Shown here piece after piece: positions 26,289 through 34,584 of a DNA stretch of 64,000 nt. Source of the stretch: CAKRJP01 sp963658085 (lineage in GTDB: Bacteria > Bacillota > Clostridia > Lachnospirales > Lachnospiraceae); contig CAVKOU010000005.1 of assembly GCA_963658085.1 (NCBI GenBank), positions 39,135 through 103,134 of the forward strand, in the 5' to 3' direction. The position numbers were made by a program, and so were the translations under genes. The notes beneath the pieces are model-generated. The model had not been told where the DNA came from and did no database searches. It saw only the letters and a list, made by a program, of their open reading frames with translations. Positions within the stretch are counted from its first letter, which is position 1. Each line of letters starts with the position of its first letter.

Positions 26289-26334
26289 ATAACTATTCAG
26301 AACCCCATTCGCAAAATCGGCTCTGAATAGTTAT
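26289..26334 (-). terminator. Hairpin terminator after the cohesin-like gene
   Basis: Thirteen-base arms ATAACTATTCAGA/TCTGAATAGTTAT with a 20-base loop, followed by AT-rich sequence on the minus strand. Confidence 0.65.
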
Positions 26335-26354
26335 AAATAATTCATCCAATACTT

Positions 26355-27911
26355 TTATAAATCTACAAAATTAACTTTGAATGTATCGTCATCTTCAATA
26401 TGACCACGCTTCTTCTTTGGCGACTCTCCAAGAAGTTCATCTAAATCGTCGATAATCCCCTCTTCTTCGTCATCCTCATAATCATCATAATCGTCGTAGT
26501 TCTCCTCTTCCTCATAGTAGTCTACGTCGTCATCATAATCATCTTCTTCGTAGTCTTCTTCAAAGTCATCCTCATAGTCCAATTCTCCGAAGTCTTCAGT
26601 AAAATCAAACTGTGCGGTTTTCTGCGGCTTTCTTACCGCCGGTCCATCAGAAGTGTCATCAAGCTTGGCTTTTTTACCCTTCTTTGCTTTTTTCTCTTTT
26701 TTATTCTTCGGTGTAGGAGCTTCCTCTTCCTCCTGATCAATTCCATACTGATCGTAGATATCATCCAGCTCTATATCTCTGTTGCGGAGTTTTACTCTTA
26801 CTACAATAAGACGAATCAACAGCAGGACAAAAAGCGCAACTACGATTACAAAAATAGCTGTAAAATAACCATTTACAATATTCTTTATTTTTCCAAGAAC
26901 CCCAGAAGTTTTTCCTGAAGACTTACTGTCTGAGGAACCGGCACTTGCTGTATCGGTAGGATCAAAACGCTGATAAGTTCCCTGTGTGGAATCATAGCGA
27001 TAGAATCCCTTAGTTCCATCTTTTCCTACTGCATAAAGTAGATAATAATCCGATGCATTAGGATCCTGCCAAATTGAAAATTCCTTTTCGTCAATGGTCA
27101 GTGTCGTAGCTTGATAATTATCTGGCACACTGACATCGCTGGCATTAAATACTGTAATCGTAGTATCACTGGAAATAGCAATCTGGGCACATTTTGAGAA
27201 CGTTGCATCCTCAGTATTAAAATAATAGAAATCTCCGATACCATCTGAGTTAAATAAATATGCCAAATATACCGTTGCAGTCTCATTAGCGATCATAGTA
27301 CGTTGTGCGCCCTCATACTGTACATTCGCTACAGAAAATCCTGCCGGAATATCATTGTCTGCAAATTCACTGGAAAGTGTATATTTCTCTCCATCGATGG
27401 TAATCTCAATTCCATCTCCATCGGTAGCCTTGCTAACACTGGAAGCGGAATCTTCTGTAATTTTAGAGGCATCTCCCTCTGCAATGGTAACAGCTCCGCT
27501 TCCCTCTTCCAAAGAAAGTGCAGCTCCTGAGGTGCTTCCGGTTACATTATAGGAAGCCAATGTAATCTGAGAGCTTCCCTGCTGCAATGCCTGGAAAGTT
27601 ACAACAAATTTCTCCTCAGTGCTGTCTCCTGTCCCAGAGTATTTCAAAGTACCATCTGATTCCTTAGTAACTCCACTGTCACCAGAAACATATTTCAAGT
27701 AACTACTGTCATAGTTGATGGTAAGTTCCACATTTCCAATGCTCTCAGAAGTCGTGTCCACTGCCACCTTTACATCAAAATTATCACCTACTGCTGTCTC
27801 CGGATCCGAAAATGCAATGGATCCGTCTGCGGCAAAAACCTGTACCGGCAATGCAGCTAACAAGGTCAATCCACAGATTACACCTGCAAATGCTTTTTTT
27901 AAACCTTTCAT
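26355..27911 (-). CDS. Membrane-anchored cohesin-like protein with acidic cytoplasmic tail
   Basis: A 518-residue protein of unknown role. Residues 1-28 form a signal peptide (cut likely after VFA). Residues about 30-147 match the cohesin-like fold pattern: AVGDNFDVKVAVDTTSESIGNV, then ELTINYDSSYLKYVSG, and a final strand GAVTIA. Residues 160-315 hold a second beta-rich domain with YLLYAVGKDGTKGFYRYDS. One membrane span lies at about 350-372. The tail (residues 395-518) is first a Lys-rich block, then about 60 mostly Asp, Glu and Tyr residues. Topology puts the cohesin-like part outside and the acidic tail inside. The lcp gene starts 14 bases upstream-side of it, so it belongs to the surface-polymer operon. 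I see no dockerin partner in the window. Confidence 0.8.
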   Translation of the reverse strand: MKGLKKAFAGVICGLTLLAALPVQVFAADGSIAFSDPETAVGDNFDVKVAVDTTSESIGNVELTINYDSSYLKYVSGDSGVTKESDGTLKYSGTGDSTEEKFVVTFQALQQGSSQITLASYNVTGSTSGAALSLEEGSGAVTIAEGDASKITEDSASSVSKATDGDGIEITIDGEKYTLSSEFADNDIPAGFSVANVQYEGAQRTMIANETATVYLAYLFNSDGIGDFYYFNTEDATFSKCAQIAISSDTTITVFNASDVSVPDNYQATTLTIDEKEFSIWQDPNASDYYLLYAVGKDGTKGFYRYDSTQGTYQRFDPTDTASAGSSDSKSSGKTSGVLGKIKNIVNGYFTAIFVIVVALFVLLLIRLIVVRVKLRNRDIELDDIYDQYGIDQEEEEAPTPKNKKEKKAKKGKKAKLDDTSDGPAVRKPQKTAQFDFTEDFGELDYEDDFEEDYEEDDYDDDVDYYEEEENYDDYDDYEDDEEEGIIDDLDELLGESPKKKRGHIEDDDTFKVNFVDL

Positions 27912-27925
27912 TTTCTATCCCTCTC

Positions 27926-29344
27926 TTAATATCCAGTTGCAGAATCAACTCCGGTCTGGGAAGTTTCTCCCCCTGTAGTTCCTCCCGTCGTATCATAAGT
28001 TCCTGCATTATCATAAGTTCCCGTAGTTTCTCCAGAAGTATCATAAGTACCAGAAGTACCGGAAGTATCATAAGTAGTACTTGTTCCTCCGGTAGTATCG
28101 TAGGTACCAGAAGTATCGTAGGTAGTTCCGCTACTTCCTGTACTATCGTAAGTTCCAGAAGAATTATAGGTTGAAGAACTGTCGTAATAAGTACCAGAAG
28201 TATCATAAGTAGTATTACCCGTAGTACTTCCGTCGGAATACTCACCAGAACTTTCACCATAAGTCAGACTGGTCTGATTTTGAATCTCATCACTGATCGT
28301 CTTCACTGTTGAAGATACGGAATATTCTGTATCAGATCCATATAAAAATGTATGCAACTGCTTTACATTATCTGCCAAATCTACTGGAATTACACAGCTT
28401 CCGATATCTCCCAAAGTATCTGATGTAACATCGAATGGGAATCCCGAAGTTTCTCCCATGCTATAACTCATAAAACCTTTGGCATAGCTAAGAATCTCCG
28501 CCAAGGTAAAGTTGGTACTGATTTCATCAAATACATCGTTGATGATTTTATTAATAGTAGCAAGATCGGCCTGCTGAGCCTTCGTAGCAATCTGCTCCAA
28601 TACCGTTCTCTGACGCTCCGTTCTCCTATAATCGTCTCCTGTGGTATATCGAATTCTACAATAAGAAGTTGCCTGTACACCATTTAATACCTGTTTTCCA
28701 GGATTCTCCAAAAGATTCATCGGATGTCCTGTAACCTTAGATGTCTCGTTACAGTATCCGTTGGTCCAATAGACTTCTTCTTCAGTTAAATCCAACTCCA
28801 CACCACCAAGGTCATCGATTACATCTACAAGGGCATTAAAATCTACGGTAATATAATGGGTAATATCAAGATCCAAATTTTTATTTAACATAGCAATGGC
28901 CTCTTCCGGACCTCCGAAAGAGTAAGCCGCATTAGCCTTGTTATAAGTACCATCATCCTGTTGAAGCAAGGTATCTCGATAAACGGATACTAATTTCACT
29001 TCCCCTGTGGCCTGATTCAAACTTGCCACCATAATGGTATCACTTCGGGAATCCCCGGAGCTTAGATTTCCATCACGGCTATCCACTCCAAACAACGCCA
29101 CATTTAAATAACCTTCTTTTCTGGCTACCTCGCTGTTTATTTCCAAGGCACTTGTATCTAACTTTTGCGTATCTAAGCGTTCCATCTTTCCACTGATATA
29201 CACAGCTCCCGCCACAATACTTAGTATCAAAACCGTCAGTAAGGTTCCTCCGAAAATTGCACCAATCTTCTTCCCTAAAGACCAATAACGAAATCCCCTC
29301 TTAGGTCTGCGTCCTCTGTGTACAGTTCTTCTCTTTCTAGCCAT
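27926..29344 (-). CDS. LytR-CpsA-Psr (LCP) ligase with Tyr/Gly/Thr repeat tail
   Basis: LCP enzymes transfer lipid-linked glycopolymers (teichoic acids, capsules, rhamnans) to peptidoglycan. The 472-residue protein has a basic N-terminus, one membrane span (about residues 27-50), and the LCP domain with GVDSRDGNLSSGDSRSDTIMV (core DSRSDTIMVASLN), VYRDTLLQ and the Arg pair in SYCRIRYTTGDDYRRTERQR. The last 110 or so residues are a low-complexity tail of repeating TYDTSG-type units with Tyr every six to ten residues; it would lie outside the membrane. A second LCP with a similar tail is two genes away. Confidence 0.9.
   Translation of the reverse strand: MARKRRTVHRGRRPKRGFRYWSLGKKIGAIFGGTLLTVLILSIVAGAVYISGKMERLDTQKLDTSALEINSEVARKEGYLNVALFGVDSRDGNLSSGDSRSDTIMVASLNQATGEVKLVSVYRDTLLQQDDGTYNKANAAYSFGGPEEAIAMLNKNLDLDITHYITVDFNALVDVIDDLGGVELDLTEEEVYWTNGYCNETSKVTGHPMNLLENPGKQVLNGVQATSYCRIRYTTGDDYRRTERQRTVLEQIATKAQQADLATINKIINDVFDEISTNFTLAEILSYAKGFMSYSMGETSGFPFDVTSDTLGDIGSCVIPVDLADNVKQLHTFLYGSDTEYSVSSTVKTISDEIQNQTSLTYGESSGEYSDGSTTGNTTYDTSGTYYDSSSTYNSSGTYDSTGSSGTTYDTSGTYDTTGGTSTTYDTSGTSGTYDTSGETTGTYDNAGTYDTTGGTTGGETSQTGVDSATGY
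28000..28260 (-). repeat. Tandem coding repeats for the LCP tail
   Basis: Recurring ACTTATGATACTTCT-like units on the coding strand encode [ST]-Y-D-[TS]-[ST]-G motifs. The repeat is imperfect and in frame throughout, so slippage could change tail length without breaking the gene. Confidence 0.7.
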
Positions 29345-29438
29345 AGGTACGTCCTTTCCAAAATATTTTCAAACCACACGTTATCTTATCTTATTTTTCG
29401 TCAAAAAACAACAAATACCTGCGCTGTGACCTACGATT

Positions 29439-30359
29439 TCACACTTTGGAAACAAAATATCCCGGATTTGAAGTGCACCATCTGACCACAAAGTCCGGAA
29501 GCTTCTGATATCGCTTTCCAAGAAAGAAACCTGCATACTTAAAAGCAGACTGAAAAAACAACTCAACTAAAAGGAGCGGTTTTCCGATATGAAGGAGATA
29601 TGCTGCGGTCTGTTTCACAAGCTTAATCCCCTCTCCCTCGGAAGGAATATCCTTAAAAATCTCAGAATAAATGGCCTGTACTACACCACCGTCAAAATTA
29701 CGATGAAACTGTTGCATGCAATTATAGTTGTGAGAATGGTAAACCATTGCATCTGCCACATAAGCCACCCGCTCTCCATCCAACACACATTTTGCCGTAT
29801 GTATTAAATCTTCCCCAAAGATGATAGGGGTTTCAAACCCCCCTCTTTGTAAGAAAGGGCTACGGCGATATGCACCACAGACGTCGGAGAAGAAAAAGGT
29901 TTTAATCCCCATACTTTCCAAATCCTGTATGGATTTCACCTTGCTATCCTCCGGATAGTTAAATCTTCTGGTAAAACGCTCCACTACATTGCATTCCCTG
30001 TTCGGAAGTTGTCTTCCGTAAGCAATGTTAATATCCTGATGTGTTTCAAAAGTCTGAACAAAGGACGATACCAAGGTGCGGTCCGCAGGAACAGCATCCT
30101 GTGTCATAAAAATCAGCAGATCTGCATCGGATGATCTCGCTCCCATATTTCTTGTTCCGCCATGATCAAACTCCGATGCCTTAATCTCCATAATTTCCAC
30201 AGGATAAGGTTCTCTTAGAATCTCAGGCAAAGGCACCTGGGATTTGGTATTAATCAGACGAATGGTCTGAATCTCATAGTCTTGCTGTTGCAGACGTTCT
30301 ACAAGACGTACCAATTTTTCGTCCGGTTTATATACCGGAATAATAATATCTACCGTCAT
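29439..30359 (-). CDS. Family 2 glycosyltransferase, rhamnosyltransferase-like
   Basis: A 306-residue GT-A enzyme. It opens DIIIPVYKPDEKLVRLV, has the rhamnosyltransferase-type segment FDHGGTRNMGAR near residue 65, the DXD-equivalent TQDAVPAD near 90 and the acceptor-site EDLIHTAKCVLDGERVAYV near 190. HGGTRN is common in dTDP-rhamnose-dependent transferases. It lies between two lcp genes and close to the rfb genes, so it probably adds rhamnose to a wall polymer. The C-terminal third may associate with the membrane (LLLVELFFQSAFKYAGFFLG). Confidence 0.85.
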   Translation of the reverse strand: MTVDIIIPVYKPDEKLVRLVERLQQQDYEIQTIRLINTKSQVPLPEILREPYPVEIMEIKASEFDHGGTRNMGARSSDADLLIFMTQDAVPADRTLVSSFVQTFETHQDINIAYGRQLPNRECNVVERFTRRFNYPEDSKVKSIQDLESMGIKTFFFSDVCGAYRRSPFLQRGGFETPIIFGEDLIHTAKCVLDGERVAYVADAMVYHSHNYNCMQQFHRNFDGGVVQAIYSEIFKDIPSEGEGIKLVKQTAAYLLHIGKPLLLVELFFQSAFKYAGFFLGKRYQKLPDFVVRWCTSNPGYFVSKV

Positions 30360-30373
30360 GAAATATATCCTTA

Positions 30374-31684
30374 TTAATAGTAATTTCCCGATGTATTATA
30401 ACTGCCATTGTCATAGCCGTAACCGCTACCACTGGTGTCGTATCCATAACCACTGCTGTCATANNNNNNNNNNNNNNNNNNNNNNNNNNNNNNNNNGGTA
30501 TCATAACCATAGCCACTGGCATCGTAGCCGTAACCACTGCTGTCATAGCTGCTACTATCATAGCTATTGTCGTAGCTTGTACTGCCTGATGTGTCATATT
30601 CAGTAACTGTTGTAGCATCCTCAGATGCTGTATCATCATATTGATCTGTTCCAATAGATGTCAGGTTAATAATATCGTTATTAATACCTTTTACTGTATC
30701 GGATGGTTCATAATCTTCTTTCGCAAACAAGAACTTATGCAGCTGTTTTACATTATCTTCCAATCCCACCGGCACAACGTAAGAACCTGTATGTCCATAA
30801 ACATTCTCACAGCCTTCTACATCGAAAGGAAATCCCGAGGTCTCACCGATGGTATAATTTGTAGCATTCGTGGCCATTCCCAAAATATTTTGTAGAGTCA
30901 GATTCGTAGAAACCTGTGGGAATACCTGGTTTACAATCTTATTCAAGGTGGCAATATCAGCCTTTTTCGCTTTTTTGAACACCTGCTCTAAAACGGTTCT
31001 CTGACGTTCCGTTCTCTTGAAATCATCTCCGGTGGTGTAACGGATTCTACAGTAGGAAGTTGCCTGAATGCCATCCAAATTATGGACACCTGCCCCCTCT
31101 AAGGTGGTTGTCTCACGACCTACAACCTGAGATGTCTCTGTACAATATCCATTGGTCCAATATACTTCTTCCTCTGTAAGATCTATTTCTACTCCACCTA
31201 AAGCATCAATCACATCTGCCAGAGCGTTAAAATTCACACTAATATATTTTTCAATATCCAAATCCAAATTTCGATTCAACATAGCGATGGCTTCCTGCGG
31301 ACCACTGACATTATATGCATAGTTAGCCTTCTCGTAGCTTCCATCATCCTGTCGTAAAAGAGTATCACGGTAAACAGAAACAAGATTTACCTCTGAAGTC
31401 TTGTTATTAATACTCGCTACCATAATACAGTCGCTCTGAACGCCTCCGTCCAGCTCCCCTTCTCTGGAGTCTAGTCCAAAGAGAGCAATATTGGTATAAT
31501 CGCCTGTACTCTGATAAATATCCAGTTTTGATTCATCTAACGTTGTGGTATCCATCAGTGTATACTTATGCACTCCATAGGCTGTTATGGATAAAATAAT
31601 CAAAACTAAAATTTCTACAAGAATAATTAATTTCCTGATTTTTTTCTTTCTTCTATTGTATCTAAGTTTTTTTCTATCAGCCAC
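30374..31684 (-). CDS. Second LCP ligase with Tyr/Gly/Ser repeat tail, interrupted by an N gap
   Basis: A 436-residue LCP protein closely parallel to the one at 27926-29344. It starts at GTG (31682-31684), six bases after GGAGG, with a Lys/Arg-rich N-terminus, a membrane span (about residues 19-40), GLDSREGELDGGVQSDCIMV (core), VYRDTLLRQDD, and SYCRIRYTTGDDFKRTERQR. The final 90 residues repeat YDSSGYGYDT-type units. The 33 N bases fall inside this repeat, so true tail length is unknown. Two paralogues suggest different polymers or partial redundancy. Confidence 0.9.
   Translation of the reverse strand: MADRKKLRYNRRKKKIRKLIILVEILVLIILSITAYGVHKYTLMDTTTLDESKLDIYQSTGDYTNIALFGLDSREGELDGGVQSDCIMVASINNKTSEVNLVSVYRDTLLRQDDGSYEKANYAYNVSGPQEAIAMLNRNLDLDIEKYISVNFNALADVIDALGGVEIDLTEEEVYWTNGYCTETSQVVGRETTTLEGAGVHNLDGIQATSYCRIRYTTGDDFKRTERQRTVLEQVFKKAKKADIATLNKIVNQVFPQVSTNLTLQNILGMATNATNYTIGETSGFPFDVEGCENVYGHTGSYVVPVGLEDNVKQLHKFLFAKEDYEPSDTVKGINNDIINLTSIGTDQYDDTASEDATTVTEYDTSGSTSYDNSYDSSSYDSSGYGYDASGYGYDTXXXXXXXXXXXYDSSGYGYDTSGSGYGYDNGSYNTSGNYY
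30464..30496. other. Run of 33 N (assembly gap)
   Basis: Undetermined bases inside the tandem repeats of the second lcp gene. The run is a multiple of three as given, but real length is not known; short-read collapse of the repeat is the likely cause. Confidence 0.99.
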
Positions 31685-31797
31685 CGTGAGCCTCCAATCA
31701 GTTACTAACTTACTGTTTTTAATTCATTCTTAAAACAATGCTTACTTTCCCTTATACTTCTAAAAAAGTGGTCATGTAAACGCAATCAAACATTATG

Positions 31798-31826
31798 ATT
31801 ATACTACATACCATTTTACAGAGCAA
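31798..31826 (-). promoter_or_regulatory. Promoter of the lcp-glycosyltransferase-lcp operon
   Basis: TTGCTC (31821-31826), 17-base spacer, TATAAT (31798-31803) on the minus strand, in the 274-base divergent region. Confidence 0.62.
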
Positions 31827-31844
31827 GATATTACCCTGTATTTC

Positions 31845-31872
31845 TTAACATTTTGGTAACATTTACGCAACA
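31845..31872 (+). promoter_or_regulatory. PhoB/PhoP-type response-regulator box
   Basis: Three direct repeats TTAACA, GTAACA, GCAACA at exactly 11-base spacing (31845, 31856, 31867). OmpR/PhoB-family regulators such as PhoP bind tandem TTAACA-like hexamers with this spacing, usually just upstream of a weak -35. The box precedes a TATACT -10 (31910-31915) for the plus-strand glycosyltransferase gene. Confidence 0.5.
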
Positions 31873-31958
31873 TTTCATAGATTTTATGGCATGAATGCAT
31901 GTTTTTTGTTATACTGACTTTGTATATTTTTAATCAAAAATCATGGAGTATAATTTTT

Positions 31959-32930
31959 ATGAAAGTTACGATTGTTATTCCCAACTATAACGGAAAGCAT
32001 TTTATGGGACCTTGTTTGGAATCTTTAAAGCAGCAAACCTTTAAAGATTTTAAAATATTAGTAGTGGATAATGCTTCTACAGACGGAAGCCTGGAATATA
32101 TGAAGGAACACTATCCCGATATAGAGGTGATTCCTTTAAAAGAAAATTACGGTTTTAGCAAGGCAGTCAATGTAGGAATCAAAACAGCCAGAACTCCCTA
32201 CGTGATTCTTCTTAATAATGACACCACAGTAGATGCTAATTATGTAAAAGAAATGGTAAACGCCATCGAAAAATCTCCAAAGATTTTTTCTGTCAGCAGC
32301 AAGATGATCCAGATGTACCATCCGGATCTCATTGACAGTGCCGGAGATCTCTATACTGTCTTAGGCTGGGGTGTATGCCGGGGCAACGGTTCCTCAATAT
32401 CTAATTTTACAGAACCGGAAGAAATCTTTACTGCCTGTGCCGGGGCAGCCATTTATCGCAGATCCGCCTTTTCCCGCATCGGTTATTTTGACGAAAATCA
32501 TTTTGCTTATCTAGAGGACATTGACGTCGGATACCGGGCCCGTATCTATGGTTATAAAAACACCTACTGCCCTACAGCCTTGGTTTACCATGTAGGAAGC
32601 GGTACCAGCGGATCCAAGTATAATCCCTTTAAGGTAAAGCTTTCCTCAAGAAACAACCTTTATTTGTGTTACAAAAACATGCCACTGCTTCAGCTACTTC
32701 TTAATGCTATTCCAATTACTTTCGGAATCCTCGTTAAGTATGTCTTCTTTTTGAGTCAGGGACTTGTAAAAGAATATCATGCCGGAGTTGTAGAGGGGCT
32801 TAAAAATATGACAAAGCAAAAGAAAGTACCTTTTAAGCTTCGCCACTTACCAAATTATATTCAGATCGAGCTGGAACTTATTCGAAATATCTTTACTTAT
32901 GCAAAAACCTATGTTTCTAAAGAAAAATAG
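31959..32930 (+). CDS. Family 2 glycosyltransferase, WbbL-like
   Basis: A 323-residue GT-A enzyme: VTIVIPNYNGKHFMGPCLESL at the start, VVDNASTDGS near residue 35, the metal-binding LLNNDTTVD near 88, GAAIYRRSAF and GYFDENHFAYLEDIDVGYRAR near 180. This set is typical of WbbL-like rhamnosyltransferases. The ATG at 31959-31961 follows GGAG; an in-frame upstream ATG has no good site. It is the only plus-strand gene of the polymer island, divergent from the lcp operon and convergent with rfbC. Confidence 0.88.
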   Translation: MKVTIVIPNYNGKHFMGPCLESLKQQTFKDFKILVVDNASTDGSLEYMKEHYPDIEVIPLKENYGFSKAVNVGIKTARTPYVILLNNDTTVDANYVKEMVNAIEKSPKIFSVSSKMIQMYHPDLIDSAGDLYTVLGWGVCRGNGSSISNFTEPEEIFTACAGAAIYRRSAFSRIGYFDENHFAYLEDIDVGYRARIYGYKNTYCPTALVYHVGSGTSGSKYNPFKVKLSSRNNLYLCYKNMPLLQLLLNAIPITFGILVKYVFFLSQGLVKEYHAGVVEGLKNMTKQKKVPFKLRHLPNYIQIELELIRNIFTYAKTYVSKEK

Positions 32931-32935
32931 GACAC

Positions 32936-32980
32936 TAAAAACGGCTTGCAGCAACTGTGCCTGCAAGCCGTTTTTTATTT
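32936..32980 (+). terminator. Bidirectional terminator between the glycosyltransferase gene and rfbC
   Basis: Eleven-base arms ACGGCTTGCAG/CTGCAAGCCGT (32941-32951 with 32961-32971) flanked by A and T runs. It serves both converging transcripts. Confidence 0.93.
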
Positions 32981-33000
32981 TTTTATAGTTTTATTCAATT

Positions 33001-33609
33001 CTAGAAATGGAACGTATCCTTAAGTCCTACCCACAACTGATCCTTGTCGCTAAGATTCAATGGAGTTCCATCCTCAAGTGCATACCCTTCTCCGGAAGCA
33101 CTTCCCGGATATTCTCCTGTAAGTGTCGGCCACTCGATACCAATTTCCGGATCATTCCATGCAAGACCGCCTTCATCTCCCGGATGATAGAAATCTGTAC
33201 ATTTGTAGCAAAATTCTGCCAGATCACTGAGCACTAAAAATCCGTGAGCAAATCCCTCCGGAATATAGAACTGTTTCTTGTTCTCCTCTGTAAGCTCTAC
33301 TCCGAACCATTTTCCATAGGTCTCACTATCGCTTCGAAGGTCAACTGCCACATCAAAGACAGAACCTTTTACTACACGTACCAGCTTTCCCTGGGGAAAT
33401 TCTTTCTGGAAATGAAGACCACGAAGAACTCCCTTGCCGGAACTGGACTGATTGTCCTGAACAAATACCATATCAAGGCCTTCCGCTTCCATATCTCTCT
33501 GATTGTAGGTTTCCATAAAGTATCCTCTGGCATCTCCATGAACGGTAGGTTCGATAACACAAAGCCCCTTAATGCCGCCTGCATTTTTCTCTACTTTAAT
33601 CTGTCCCAT
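33001..33609 (-). CDS. rfbC: dTDP-4-dehydrorhamnose 3,5-epimerase
   Basis: Third enzyme of dTDP-L-rhamnose synthesis. The 202-residue cupin has the opening GLCVIEPTVHGDARGYFMETY, the substrate-binding SSSGKGVLRGLHFQ with the catalytic His near residue 63, VRVVKGSVFDVAVDLR and IPEGFAHGFLVLSD. It is the last gene of rfbA-rfbB-rfbD-rfbC. Confidence 0.96.
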   Translation of the reverse strand: MGQIKVEKNAGGIKGLCVIEPTVHGDARGYFMETYNQRDMEAEGLDMVFVQDNQSSSGKGVLRGLHFQKEFPQGKLVRVVKGSVFDVAVDLRSDSETYGKWFGVELTEENKKQFYIPEGFAHGFLVLSDLAEFCYKCTDFYHPGDEGGLAWNDPEIGIEWPTLTGEYPGSASGEGYALEDGTPLNLSDKDQLWVGLKDTFHF

Positions 33610-33626
33610 TTTATTTCTCCCTTTTC

Positions 33627-34568
33627 TTATACATCAAGTTCTTCCAAATAACGCTTCAGAGCATCCTGCCAGGTTGGAAGAAGTTCAAATCCATTTGCAG
33701 TCAGCTTGCTCTTGTCAAGACGGCTGTTAAATGGTCTTGCAGCCTTAGACACTCCGTATTCTGCCGTAGTTACCGGAGCTACTGTCAAATGCTCTGCATC
33801 GTAAGCCTCATGTCCAAGGGCTGCAGCCTGACGGAAGATCTCTACTGCAAAGTCATACCAACTGATATATCCGCCTTCATTTGTTGCATGATAGTAACCA
33901 TATTTTTCTGTTTCGATCATATCTACTAAGAGTCTGGCAAGATCAAATGTATAGGTAGGAGTTCCGATCTGATCATTTACCACCGTAAGTTTTTCATGAT
34001 TCTCTCCTACTTTCAACATAGTTTTGATAAAGTTATTTCCATTCTTACCAAATACCCATGCAATACGCACGATAAAATATTTATCTAATGTGCCGGAAAC
34101 TGCCAATTCTCCGTCTAACTTGCTCTGTCCATAGACATTCAACGGCTTATAATCCTTACAATCCGGATCCCACGGTGTCTCTCCCTGTCCATCGAATACA
34201 TAATCGGTACTGATATATACCATTTTTGCATTCACAGCTTTTGAGGCTTTGGCAATGTTATCGGTTCCTCCTACGTTGATGGCACGAACCTTTGCCTGCT
34301 TATCCTCATCTTCAGCCAAATCTACAGCCGTCCATGCTGCACAGTGAACCACCACATCAGGGGCAAGCTCCTTGATATTCTTCTCTACTGCCTCTGCATC
34401 GGTAATATCCATAGAGATATAGGGCATCGTAGTTACAGCTGTGCCATCTGCCACTCCACTGTAAGCTTCTGCCAGATCTGTTCCTACGCCTTCATAGCCT
34501 CTTTTTGCCAGCTCGTTCATCACATCATGTCCCAGCTGTCCGGCTACACCTGTCACTAATACTTTCAT
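33627..34568 (-). CDS. rfbD: dTDP-4-dehydrorhamnose reductase
   Basis: Final step to dTDP-L-rhamnose. A 313-residue extended SDR with LVTGVAGQLGHDV at the N-terminus, STDYVFDGQGETPW, and the catalytic YGQSK near residue 150. The ATG at 34566-34568 follows GGGAGG by seven bases; an in-frame TTG two codons upstream is not used. Gaps to rfbB and rfbC are under 20 bases. Confidence 0.95.
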   Translation of the reverse strand: MKVLVTGVAGQLGHDVMNELAKRGYEGVGTDLAEAYSGVADGTAVTTMPYISMDITDAEAVEKNIKELAPDVVVHCAAWTAVDLAEDEDKQAKVRAINVGGTDNIAKASKAVNAKMVYISTDYVFDGQGETPWDPDCKDYKPLNVYGQSKLDGELAVSGTLDKYFIVRIAWVFGKNGNNFIKTMLKVGENHEKLTVVNDQIGTPTYTFDLARLLVDMIETEKYGYYHATNEGGYISWYDFAVEIFRQAAALGHEAYDAEHLTVAPVTTAEYGVSKAARPFNSRLDKSKLTANGFELLPTWQDALKRYLEELDV

Positions 34569-34584
34569 GTACAAACCTCCCTAA

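Noticed and set aside
27784..28260. Leu/Ile-rich frame inside the LCP tail repeats
   Set aside because: It is a shifted frame through the tandem coding repeats; base composition and repeat phase fit the LCP frame.
28000..28260. CRISPR-like array
   Set aside because: The repeats are in frame, have no unique spacers of constant length and encode a protein tail.
30328..30654. Met/Ala/Thr-rich frame across the N gap
   Set aside because: Same cause: an out-of-frame reading of the second LCP repeat tail.
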